From assembly GCA_003220975.1 (NCBI GenBank), contig QHTX01000187.1, positions 15,085-21,929 on the forward strand: 6,845 nt of DNA. The letters are read 5' to 3'. This document shows, one piece after another, positions 1 through 5,759 of the stretch (the stretch's first letter is position 1; the number at the start of each line of letters is the position of its first letter). The translations under genes were made by a program, and so were the position numbers. This DNA comes from Gemmatimonadota bacterium (GTDB taxonomy: Bacteria; Gemmatimonadota; Gemmatimonadetes; Gemmatimonadales; GWC2-71-9). The notes below the pieces were generated by a model that was not told the DNA's origin, did not search any database, and was given only the letters and a program-made list of their open reading frames with translations.

Positions 1-31
1 TCCACGCACGACCCGGGGGGCCGTGACGACC

Positions 32-81
32 AGCGTCACGCTCGCGTCACAGGGACGCTACGCCGCTTCCCTAAACTGGCT
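32..81 (+). promoter_or_regulatory. Orphan SARP-like operator/promoter, cluster 1
   Basis: Three boxes start at 35 (GTCACG), 46 (GTCACA) and 57 (GCTACG, degenerate), exactly 11 bp apart. AAACTGG starts at 73, 16 bp after the third box start. This is the register of the clusters at 170 and 5699. A -10-like TAAACT lies at 72-77, 8 bp after the heptamer that ends at 63. An extra GTGACG at 23-28 forms an inverted pair with CGTCAC at 34-39. The conserved leader, RBS and ATG seen after the other two clusters are absent here. It may be a distal tandem promoter for the gene at 278, a relic of a lost gene, or the control region of a gene to the left of the window. Confidence 0.5.
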
Positions 82-155
82 CCGCGATCGAAAACCTAGC
101 CCCGCATCACGGGCGCGGCAATTCGTGGCTCAGGAGACCGACAACGGCAGCCAGC

Positions 156-175
156 CGTCACCGCAAGCGGTGACG
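156..175. repeat. Perfect 9-bp inverted repeat with 2-nt spacer
   Basis: CGTCACCGC (156-164) and GCGGTGACG (167-175) are exact reverse complements around AA. The right arm contains the first box (170-175) of operator cluster 2, and the left arm contains a further GTCAC core. As DNA it could be an extra dimer site for the same regulator. As RNA from the distal promoter it could form a hairpin, but no U-tract follows, so a terminator role is weakly supported. Confidence 0.5.
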
Positions 176-212
176 CGATAGTCACGGAGTGGTGACGCGT
201 CCGGCTCAAACT
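170..212 (+). promoter_or_regulatory. SARP-like triple-box operator/promoter, cluster 2
   Basis: Boxes GTGACG (170-175), GTCACG (181-186) and GTGACG (192-197) start exactly 11 bp apart, so they lie on one face of the helix. The last heptamer, GTGACGC, ends at 198. After 8 bp comes CAAACT (207-212), a weak -10-like hexamer inside AAACTGG (208-214). Streptomyces SARP activators such as ActII-ORF4 are known to bind heptameric direct repeats at 11-bp spacing, with the last repeat 8 bp from the -10. The same arrangement with the same box order recurs at 5699-5741. Both third boxes end 81 nt before their ATG. The boxes are seen directly; the assignment to the SARP encoded here is inferred. Confidence 0.65.
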
Positions 213-229
213 GGGCAAGGTCAATCGGA

Positions 230-273
230 GGTACCGGTTGATTCACGTTCGGGCAGTCGACCAATAGGAGGTG
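230..273 (+). promoter_or_regulatory. Conserved 5' leader: GGTACCGGTTGA, hairpin and strong RBS
   Basis: GGTACCGGTTGA (230-241) and AGGAGGTGTC (266-275) recur in the leader at 5760-5804. GGTTGA (236-241) can pair with TCGACC (257-262) across a 15-nt loop containing GGGCA. The copy at 5766-5792 has a different right arm, TCAACT, which still pairs across a loop of the same length. The stem ends 3 nt before the Shine-Dalgarno AGGAGGTG (266-273), which is near-perfect and 4 nt from the ATG. The RBS is certain. A role for the hairpin in translation is inferred from two copies only. Confidence 0.5.
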
Positions 274-277
274 TCCC

Positions 278-1558
278 ATGAAACCGATCGAGAGAACGGC
301 CCTGCTGTGCGGGCTGGCGGCGCTGGCCTACGCGTGCGATTCGGACAAGCAAGTGGTAGGCCCTGGCGCATCAAGGGCCCTCATGGCCGACGCGAGCGGC
401 GTGCCGTTCACCGAAGGGCTCGCGAGTCCTGCTTGGCAGGAACTCGCGCGCAACTTCATCATGCAGTCCCCGCTGTCGGGCAACTCCGGCAAGGCGACGC
501 GCGTGTACGCCTACCTCAGCGTGGCGCAGCATGACGCGGTGGTGCGCGCCGAGGACGCGATCGGCGGTAGCGAGTCTGAGACAGATGCGACGCCCGGAGC
601 CGGTCTCGGGTCGGGCGGTCGTAGCCGGCTCGAAGCCGACCGCGGGGCGGTCGCGGGCGCGTCGGCAGCCGTACTGTCTTACTTCGATCCGGCCGACGCG
701 CAGCTGTTCGAGGACAAGGTCCAGGACCAGGCGAACGCGGGACCGGGGCGGCCGCATCCGGACTTCGTTCGGGGAGAGGCCGTGGGCCGGCAGGTAGGCG
801 GGGAGGCGATCGCGCGCGTCCAGACGGACGGCTTCGACCTACCCTGGACCGGCACGGTGCCGGTCGGGCCGGGGCTGTGGTTCAGCAGCGCGAAGCCGCC
901 TCAGCCACCCGCCAACGCTCAGCTCCCAGGGATGCGCCCGTTCTTTCTGATGTCGGCCGACCAGTTCCGCCCGGCCCCGCCGCCGGCGTTCGGGTCGCCG
1001 GACTACCTCGCGGCGCTCGCCGAGGTGCGAAGCATCTCCGATACCCGCACGGCTGATCAGGTGAACATCGCGCTGTCCTGGGCGAGGGGCGCGGGCACGA
1101 GTAGCATCGGAGGTCTCTGGAATACGATCGCCACCGGCTGGATCGAGGAGCGCGGCCTCGGCGAGCGCGAGGCGACCCACGTGTTCGCCTTGCTCGACGC
1201 GGCGATGATGGACGCGGCGATCGGCTGCTGGGACGCGAAGCTCACCTACTGGTTCATCCGTCCCCCGCAGGCCGACCCCGCCATCACGCTCATCCCCTCA
1301 ATCGGTCTGCCGAATCACCCGTCGTACCCCTCCGCGCACAGCTGCTACTGCGGCGCAGCGGCCGGGGTTCTGAGCGCGTTCTTCCCGGCGAAGACCGACA
1401 GCCTGGACGCGATGGTGACGGAAGCTGGGCTCGCGCGGATTTACGCCGGCATTCACTACCGGTTCGACGTTGAGACGGGGGCGCGACTCGGCCGCAACGT
1501 CGCTCGGTTTGCGGGTGAGGTCGATCGGTCGCGCAGTTCGGTTGTCGTGGTGCCGTGA
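278..1558 (+). CDS. Vanadium-dependent haloperoxidase/PAP2-superfamily lipoprotein
   Basis: The product is a 426-residue exported protein of the PAP2/vanadium-haloperoxidase fold. Family members either oxidise halides with peroxide using vanadate or hydrolyse phosphoesters; sequence alone does not decide between them. A short signal peptide ends at Cys20 (LAYAC), suggesting a lipoprotein, although the lipobox A-Y-A-C is not canonical. Residues 70-95 (YAYLSVAQHDAVV) match the N-terminal helix typical of bacterial haloperoxidase-like proteins. All vanadate/phosphate-site positions are visible: Lys321 and Arg328-Pro329 (K-x6-RP), Pro-Ser-Ala-His at 351-354 (the usual Gly replaced by Ala), and Arg387-x5-His393-x3-Asp397. 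The start is fixed by AGGAGGTG at 266-273. The promoter, leader and first 40 residues resemble those of the unrelated lipoprotein at 5807, implying co-regulation. It converges on the beta-barrel gene, and a terminator-like hairpin follows. Confidence is high for the fold and low for the substrate. Confidence 0.9.
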   Translation: MKPIERTALLCGLAALAYACDSDKQVVGPGASRALMADASGVPFTEGLASPAWQELARNFIMQSPLSGNSGKATRVYAYLSVAQHDAVVRAEDAIGGSESETDATPGAGLGSGGRSRLEADRGAVAGASAAVLSYFDPADAQLFEDKVQDQANAGPGRPHPDFVRGEAVGRQVGGEAIARVQTDGFDLPWTGTVPVGPGLWFSSAKPPQPPANAQLPGMRPFFLMSADQFRPAPPPAFGSPDYLAALAEVRSISDTRTADQVNIALSWARGAGTSSIGGLWNTIATGWIEERGLGEREATHVFALLDAAMMDAAIGCWDAKLTYWFIRPPQADPAITLIPSIGLPNHPSYPSAHSCYCGAAAGVLSAFFPAKTDSLDAMVTEAGLARIYAGIHYRFDVETGARLGRNVARFAGEVDRSRSSVVVVP

Positions 1559-1578
1559 GAGGGATCACGCAGGGTTGC

Positions 1579-1620
1579 CGAGAGGCGTGGAGGCTCCATC
1601 GCGGACCTCGACGCCTCTCG
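1579..1620 (+). terminator. Terminator-like hairpin between convergent genes
   Basis: The arms CGAGAGGCGT (1579-1588) and ACGCCTCTCG (1611-1620) are perfectly complementary over 10 bp. The interior can extend the stem with GAGG (1590-1593) against CCTC (1606-1609) after one mismatch. On the + strand a weak T-rich run (GTTT, 1625-1628) follows, so it best serves the gene ending at 1558. No T-tract follows on the minus strand, so bidirectional use is less certain. Confidence 0.6.
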
Positions 1621-1627
1621 ACTCGTT

Positions 1628-2587
1628 TCACAACCGTCGCGAGTAGCTCACGAAGATCAACGTGCTGGCGAAATCACCGCCGCCGTGCTTGCCGGTCTGC
1701 AGGTCCAGCACGCTCGCTTGGCGGTTGGCGCTCAATCTGATCGGCGCACTCACAGTGAGCTGGCTTGGTCCGGTCGTCAGAGACACGCTGGGGTCGAGCG
1801 CAATGGCGTATCCCGGCCTGCGGAAGCCAGCGTCGCCCCCACCGATGAGATCGCGAACGGGCTGGCCGTCGATCCGGCCGCCTAGACTGACGGAGAGGCC
1901 GTTCTGCGGCCACAACGCGTACGCCAGCCCCAGGCGTGCGGAATAGACGTCGGGCACGGACCAGTAGACCGTTCCGCCCGGGTCCTTCGCGACGTCGCTC
2001 AGCCGGCGCGGGTTGACCAAGTAGGAGCCTGTCACGTAAGCGATCGCGTTGTGGAATGCTCGCCGATACGCCTGCAGCTGCAAGACGATGCCCCAACCGC
2101 CGTCACCGGGTTCGATGGATTGGTCCACGGGGTACTGGATGGACGTGCCGCCCTTAAGGAAGTATGCGTCCGTCGCCGTGTGGGTTCCTGTGGGCGCCTT
2201 CACTCCGAGACCGAGCGCGATGTTCCCGGAGTGGTTGTGGGGGTCCAGCAACCACGTGCTGCCGATCAGACTGACGTCGCCCAATCCGAGCGCCGTGACC
2301 GCGTGGCGAGCGGAGTCCGCATACATCCGGGACTGCATGCCGTCCACGAACGGTACCGTGAGGCTCAGGCTGAAGCGATCGGTCACGGCGTAGGACGTGG
2401 TGATATCGACCGAGTGGAGGTTGATGATGAGCGGCTGGTTGGTCGGGAGGAGTTGCGTCCCCACGAACAACTGGTCGGCGTGGAGATGCCGGTACCCGAG
2501 CGCGATCCTCCACTGGTGGGCTGCGAGATCGGCCACCTGCAATTCGCCCTGTCCCCCCAAACTGGGGGTTGTGAAGCGCACCGGCAT
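1628..2587 (-). CDS. Outer-membrane beta-barrel protein, body of a gene split from its signal peptide
   Basis: This open frame has 319 codons and ends in TGA. The protein shows alternating amphipathic strands with glycine-rich turns (GLGDVSLIGSTW; GLGVKAPTGTHT; SARLGLAYALWP; LSVSLGGRIDG). The 'GLGDV' and 'K-PTG' signatures resemble putative outer-membrane transport proteins of the phenol meta-pathway (MetA-like) class; the substrate is unknown. The frame's first ATG at 2587 has no convincing Shine-Dalgarno and no signal peptide, which an outer-membrane barrel needs for Sec export. Both are present just upstream in the same frame (2668-2591) but are separated by one TGA at 2588-2590. As written, the gene would yield an unexported barrel through reinitiation at TGA-ATG, or nothing. 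It lies 31 nt downstream of the TlpA-like gene and probably shares its transcript. It may be a recent pseudogene or contain a base-call error; without the TGA it would be an intact 346-codon gene. Confidence 0.75.
   Translation of the reverse strand: MPVRFTTPSLGGQGELQVADLAAHQWRIALGYRHLHADQLFVGTQLLPTNQPLIINLHSVDITTSYAVTDRFSLSLTVPFVDGMQSRMYADSARHAVTALGLGDVSLIGSTWLLDPHNHSGNIALGLGVKAPTGTHTATDAYFLKGGTSIQYPVDQSIEPGDGGWGIVLQLQAYRRAFHNAIAYVTGSYLVNPRRLSDVAKDPGGTVYWSVPDVYSARLGLAYALWPQNGLSVSLGGRIDGQPVRDLIGGGDAGFRRPGYAIALDPSVSLTTGPSQLTVSAPIRLSANRQASVLDLQTGKHGGGDFASTLIFVSYSRRL
2553..2568 (-). other. Small GC-rich hairpin 19 nt downstream of the in-frame TGA
   Basis: On the minus strand CCCCCA (2568-2563), loop GTT and TGGGGG (2559-2554) form a perfect 6-bp stem with a 3-nt loop. 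It lies inside the barrel reading frame (codons for TTPSLGG). Its G-first loop begins 25 nt after the TGA, inside the loose spacing allowed for bacterial selenocysteine-insertion elements. The similarity may be accidental in GC-rich DNA, and nothing else here supports selenocysteine. Confidence 0.3.
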
Positions 2588-2668
2588 TCAGCCCTGAGCG
2601 AACGACTGCCTCGGAAGCGCGAGGAGGCCGAGCCCAATTGTGAGGACTGCCACTGGGTGAACGCGCAT
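2588..2668 (-). pseudogene. Severed signal-peptide segment of the beta-barrel gene (in-frame TGA)
   Basis: Starting at ATG 2668-2666 this encodes 26 residues: a short n-region (MRVHP), a hydrophobic core (VAVLTIGLGLLALP) and a c-region with a type I signal peptidase site (RQSFA, then QG). TGA follows at 2590-2588, and the next in-frame codon is ATG 2587 of the barrel body. A very strong Shine-Dalgarno (GGAGGAGG, 2680-2673) precedes ATG 2668, so this is the real start of the gene. A TGG-to-TGA change (Trp to stop) would explain the break with one base. A genuine short leader peptide coupled to downstream translation is an alternative, but the canonical signal peptide makes it less likely. Confidence 0.75.
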
Positions 2669-2699
2669 AGAACCTCCTCCTGGAATCACCTGCAGTCCG

Positions 2700-3203
2700 C
2701 TAGTGCGCCGCAAGGATCTCGGCGAGCCCTCGCTGGATCGTCTCGCTCGTGATCGGGCCGGGATTCACCAGGCGCACGCGGCCCTGCGTATCGATGAACA
2801 GGGACGTCGGCACGCCGTGCAGCGCGTAGCGCTTGCGAACCTGGCCCTTCTCATCTAGCCGCACGGGGAAGGGCATTTGGAATGCCTCCACGAACTCCCG
2901 CACATCCTTCATCCGCTCCTGATCGGTCAAGTTGATCGCCAGCACCTGCAGGTGCTGATCCTTATGGGCGTCGTACGCGGCGATGATGTCGGACATCTCG
3001 CCGCGACACGGTTTGCACCAGGATGCCCAGAAATTGATGAACACGGGACGACCCGTGTAATCGGACAGGCTCGCCGTGCCGCCGGCGAGAGTCTTCAAGG
3101 TGAAATCGGGCGCGGGCGATCCCAGCGTCTGGGCCGAGAACCGACCTGCGGCGGTGAGAAGCGTCGCGAACGCGATCGAGAAGAGCTGCGAACCGAGCCG
3201 CAC
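2700..3203 (-). CDS. TlpA-like thiol:disulfide oxidoreductase, exported
   Basis: The product has 167 residues, the usual size for a periplasmic TlpA/ResA-like thioredoxin. An N-terminal signal peptide (hydrophobic 7-20) is probably cleaved after Ala24 (FSA, then Q). The redox motif is Trp-Cys-Lys-Pro-Cys at 62-66 in FINFWASWCKPC, with the cis-proline loop Gly-Val-Pro-Thr at 130-133. An AhpC/TSA-type start, 'SPAPDFTLKTLAGG', lies at 29-42. Such proteins reduce or shuffle disulfides outside the cytoplasm, often for cytochrome c or metal-centre assembly; the partner is not visible here. The start is GTG at 3203: an in-frame TAG at 3215-3213 excludes anything upstream, and AGGGG (3214-3210) is a fair RBS. 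The barrel gene follows after 31 nt on the same strand, probably in one transcript. Confidence 0.9.
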   Translation of the reverse strand: MRLGSQLFSIAFATLLTAAGRFSAQTLGSPAPDFTLKTLAGGTASLSDYTGRPVFINFWASWCKPCRGEMSDIIAAYDAHKDQHLQVLAINLTDQERMKDVREFVEAFQMPFPVRLDEKGQVRKRYALHGVPTSLFIDTQGRVRLVNPGPITSETIQRGLAEILAAH

Positions 3204-3221
3204 CTTGGTCCCCTAAGGCAA

Positions 3222-3254
3222 GACGCCGAGTTCCCGGATTGGGAGCTCGGCGTC
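3222..3254. repeat. Strong 14-bp hairpin between the regulator and the TlpA-like gene
   Basis: GACGCCGAGTTCCC (3222-3235) pairs with GGGAGCTCGGCGTC (3241-3254) around the loop GGATT, with a single G-U pair. No T-tract follows on either strand. Both neighbouring genes are on the minus strand, so it lies after the stop of the regulator (3324) and before the start of the TlpA-like gene (3203). It could protect or end the regulator transcript. It could also sit in the leader of the thioredoxin-barrel transcript if the promoter near 3312-3284 is real. Confidence 0.55.
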
Positions 3255-3283
3255 AGCCGGGTTGCCTCGAACTGGGCTACTGC

Positions 3284-3312
3284 AACATGGTGCTCGCGCG
3301 CTGGCGCGTCAA
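3284..3312 (-). promoter_or_regulatory. Possible sigma-70-type promoter for the TlpA-like gene
   Basis: On the minus strand TTGACG (3312-3307) matches five of six bases of the -35 consensus. It is followed by a 17-nt spacer and CATGTT (3289-3284), only three of six for the -10. It lies just after the regulator's stop codon, and no 11-bp-spaced GTSACG boxes are present. The weak -10 keeps this tentative. Confidence 0.25.
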
Positions 3313-3323
3313 GCAGGCGCCGT

Positions 3324-5651
3324 TCAGAGCGTCGCTCGGTAGCGCTCCCATTGCGCCTTCAGCTCCCGCATGAAGGCGATGAAGTCGGGATCGCTGCGGA
3401 CGCTATCGAGATTCGGGTCTCGCGCGAAGTAGGGGTAGCACGGCCAGCCAGTCTGCGCCGCCTGTCGCAGCCAGTAGACGGCCCTCTCTGGCTGGCGGAG
3501 CAGGGCAAACACGGACGCGGCGTTGTAGGCCGTATGGTGGAAGTGAACGAAGCCCTTGCCCTTCTCTATGGCGGTCCGGACATCTTCCTCGGCCCGCCTG
3601 GCATCGCCCGCCTTGGCGAACAGGACGGCGCGCGTGCTCGTGACCACGCCACCGGGGTCATCCGGGTGCTCCCTCAGGTAGCGCTCCATGAGCGTGGTCG
3701 CTTCGTCGTTCCTGCCGAGATAGAGCAGCGCCCAGGCAACCTGATAGTTCCAGAGTGATTGGTTGGACTGGGGGGGGACTTGGCGGATCAGGCGTAAGCC
3801 GTCCTCGTATCGTCCCTGGTACACGAGGGCGAGGCCGATGCGCCGAGTTGCGCCGTAGTTGCCCGGCTCGATGGCGAGGGTTCGGCGGAATTGGTCGACG
3901 GCCTTGTCGACCAGCCCGAGGTGCAGGTAGATGGTGCCAAGGCCGTGATGCGCCTGGGCGAGGTTCGGGTTCAGCTCCAAAGCCCGGCGATATTCCTCCA
4001 CGGCCGGCTCGGGCGCCACCCGGCCCGATAGGCCGGACAGCAGCGCGCCTCGAGCGAAGTGCGCTTCCGCGAGCTCCGGGTCGAGGCGCAGCGCCTTTTC
4101 CGTCGCCACCCAGGCCCGTTCGATGACCGCTGTGTCGCGCCACACGAACTGTTCGACTCGCAGGACGTACGCGTGGGCCAGCTCCGCCTGGGCTGCCGCG
4201 AAGTCCGGGTCGAGCGTGACCGCGTGCTCGAGCAGCGTGATCGCGACCGAATCGTCCTCCCGGTTTTCACGCCGCAGCCGAACCTTCCCCCGAAGGTAGG
4301 ATTCGTAGGCGTCGAGATTCTTGGTCGGGACGGCGCTGAGGACGCGCTCCTCCGAGGCGCTCAGGGGCAACGCGAGCGCTGCCATGATGCCCCGTGCCAC
4401 GCGATCCTCGAGCGAGAACCGGTTCTGCACGGGTTCCTCGAATCGGTCCGCCCACAGCTGATATCCCGTGGCGGCACTGATCAACCGTACGTCGACGCGA
4501 ACCACGCCTCCCGATTGCTGCACGCCACCTTCGACAACCGCGTCCACGCGCAGCTCCCGAGCGATCTGCTGGAGCGGCTCGCTCGTGCCGCGAAACGGCG
4601 TGGCCGTTCCGCGCGCGATCACCAGGAGCGACCTGATCCGGCCGAGGTCGGTGGTCAGAGCCTCCGTGAGCCCGTCAGCGTACCACGAGCGCAGTGAGTC
4701 TGCCGAGAGGTTCGCGAGCGGCAGCACGGCCAGCGAATGCACGCGGCCGGTGACGGGCCCGGGCCACAGTCGTCCGCGCCAGCCGCTGACGTTGGACAAG
4801 ACGAGGCCGGCAGCGACGGCCGCGATTCCGGCGCGCCACCATGCCCGACGGCCGCCCGGCGGGGCGGTCGCCACTGCCGGGCGCCGGGTGCCGAGCGATG
4901 ACGGCTGCGGCAACTCTACCGGCGCCGCCGTTTCCCGCGCGCGCACCGCTGAGAGCAGGGCTTTGGTCTCCGCGGCGGGCTCCGTTTCGAGGTCCGCTCC
5001 GAGCCGTTTCGCGAACTCTTCGTACGCCGCAACGGCGCCGGCGCGATCGCCGAGCCGGTCGAGCAGCGTGACCAGCCGGCGCAGCGGTCCCTCCTCCTGC
5101 GGTGCGAGCTGGGCTGCGCGCCGCGCCCACTCGAGCGCGGTGTGAAGGTCATCCGCCGCCTCGCACTGCTCGACCAACGCCTGGGCACTGCGGGAGGCCG
5201 CCTGCCGTAGCCGGGCGCGCTCGCCCTCCAGCCAGCGCTCGAATTCCGCGGCGCCCGGGATGAAGAACCCTTCCAGCAGGTGACCGTGGTAGCAGTCAAG
5301 CGCCTCACCCAACCGTCCCGTTGCGACGGCGTCATCGAAGGCCACGACGTCGCACCATAGCCGGTCGAAGTCGAGCCCGACGTCCTCATCGCCACGCGTT
5401 ACGACCACGTCATCGCCCAATGCATCCCGGAGCACGTGCAGGGCCTGGCGCAGCGCTGCGCGGGCGTGGTCTTGGTCGAGCTCGGGCCAGAACAGCGCGA
5501 GCAGAGTGTCCCGACGATGGAAGCCCCGGGGGGTGGCAGCGGCGAGATAGGCGAGCAGTGCGAGGCGCCGGGAACGCGTGAGCAGGCTCTTGACCTCGCG
5601 TGCCTCGGCGTCGGTGAGGTGCAGCGTCCCGAGCAGCCGGAACTCGATCAT
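3324..5651 (-). CDS. Membrane-anchored SARP/BTAD regulator with TolB-like and TPR domains
   Basis: The product is a 775-residue one-component regulator when begun at ATG 5651 (MIEFRLLG, the standard opening of SARP winged helices). Residues 1-95 are the OmpR-like winged helix (SRRLALLAYLAA; RDTLLALFWPELD; ARAALRQALHVLRDALG). Residues 100-240 are the BTAD all-helical domain. Residues 269-288 form one predicted membrane segment (AWWRAGIAAVAAGLVLSN). Residues 305-430 resemble the TolB-like domain found in many sensory regulators (LAVLPLANLSAD; YADGLTEALTTDL; LRVDAVVEGGV; GYQLWADRFE). TPR repeats follow from about 445 to 720 (DPDFAAAQAELAHAY; LNPNLAQAHHGLGTIYLHLG; IEPGNYGATRRIGLAL). The likely role is DNA binding in the cytoplasm coupled to a periplasmic sensor. 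AAGGGG upstream is an acceptable RBS. The frame stays open to 5786, but that would add 45 atypical residues running through the operator. The boxes at 5699-5726 suggest autoregulation. The signal sensed is unknown. Confidence 0.88.
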   Translation of the reverse strand: MIEFRLLGTLHLTDAEAREVKSLLTRSRRLALLAYLAAATPRGFHRRDTLLALFWPELDQDHARAALRQALHVLRDALGDDVVVTRGDEDVGLDFDRLWCDVVAFDDAVATGRLGEALDCYHGHLLEGFFIPGAAEFERWLEGERARLRQAASRSAQALVEQCEAADDLHTALEWARRAAQLAPQEEGPLRRLVTLLDRLGDRAGAVAAYEEFAKRLGADLETEPAAETKALLSAVRARETAAPVELPQPSSLGTRRPAVATAPPGGRRAWWRAGIAAVAAGLVLSNVSGWRGRLWPGPVTGRVHSLAVLPLANLSADSLRSWYADGLTEALTTDLGRIRSLLVIARGTATPFRGTSEPLQQIARELRVDAVVEGGVQQSGGVVRVDVRLISAATGYQLWADRFEEPVQNRFSLEDRVARGIMAALALPLSASEERVLSAVPTKNLDAYESYLRGKVRLRRENREDDSVAITLLEHAVTLDPDFAAAQAELAHAYVLRVEQFVWRDTAVIERAWVATEKALRLDPELAEAHFARGALLSGLSGRVAPEPAVEEYRRALELNPNLAQAHHGLGTIYLHLGLVDKAVDQFRRTLAIEPGNYGATRRIGLALVYQGRYEDGLRLIRQVPPQSNQSLWNYQVAWALLYLGRNDEATTLMERYLREHPDDPGGVVTSTRAVLFAKAGDARRAEEDVRTAIEKGKGFVHFHHTAYNAASVFALLRQPERAVYWLRQAAQTGWPCYPYFARDPNLDSVRSDPDFIAFMRELKAQWERYRATL

Positions 5652-5698
5652 GCGAGGCCCCTTCGGCGCGGGCGGAGCGACAAGCATCACCATGACCG

Positions 5699-5741
5699 GT
5701 GACGCATCGGTCACGTCCTGGTGACGCGGCCGGGTCAAACT
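5699..5741 (+). promoter_or_regulatory. SARP-like triple-box operator/promoter, cluster 3 (divergent region)
   Basis: Boxes GTGACG (5699-5704), GTCACG (5710-5715) and GTGACG (5721-5726) start exactly 11 bp apart, in the same order as at 170-197. The last heptamer ends at 5727, and CAAACT follows after 8 bp at 5736-5741. From the third box through AAACTGG it differs from cluster 2 by two bases in 23. It lies in the 155-bp gap between the divergent regulator start (5651) and the lipoprotein start (5807). Because GTSAC is its own reverse complement, the boxes read on either strand; on the minus strand a weak -10-like GATGCT (5688-5683) lies 8 bp beyond the last heptamer. One operator may therefore serve both genes. 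Confidence 0.68.
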
Positions 5742-5759
5742 GGCTCCGTCGACGTGGAA

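Noticed and set aside
371..757. Minus-strand open frame inside the haloperoxidase-like gene
   Set aside because: It is an antisense shadow; the + frame carries a complete signal peptide and active site.
2588..2590. TGA read genome-wide as tryptophan (alternative code)
   Set aside because: The haloperoxidase-like, barrel and SARP genes all end in TGA at sensible C-termini, so TGA is a stop in this genome.
2051..2752. Long + strand open frame opposite the beta-barrel gene
   Set aside because: Its translation is low-complexity, Arg- and Glu-rich, with no recognisable motif. It is a GC-rich antisense shadow of the barrel and signal peptide.
2877..3758. Long + strand open frame across the thioredoxin and regulator genes
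   Set aside because: It crosses two well-supported minus-strand genes and their intergenic hairpin and shows no family features.
3658..4143. Minus-strand open frame inside the TPR region, and similar frames at 3971-4270, 4675-5130 and 4916-5395
   Set aside because: These are out-of-frame shadows of the regulator, dominated by Arg, Pro and Gly, without RBS or domains.
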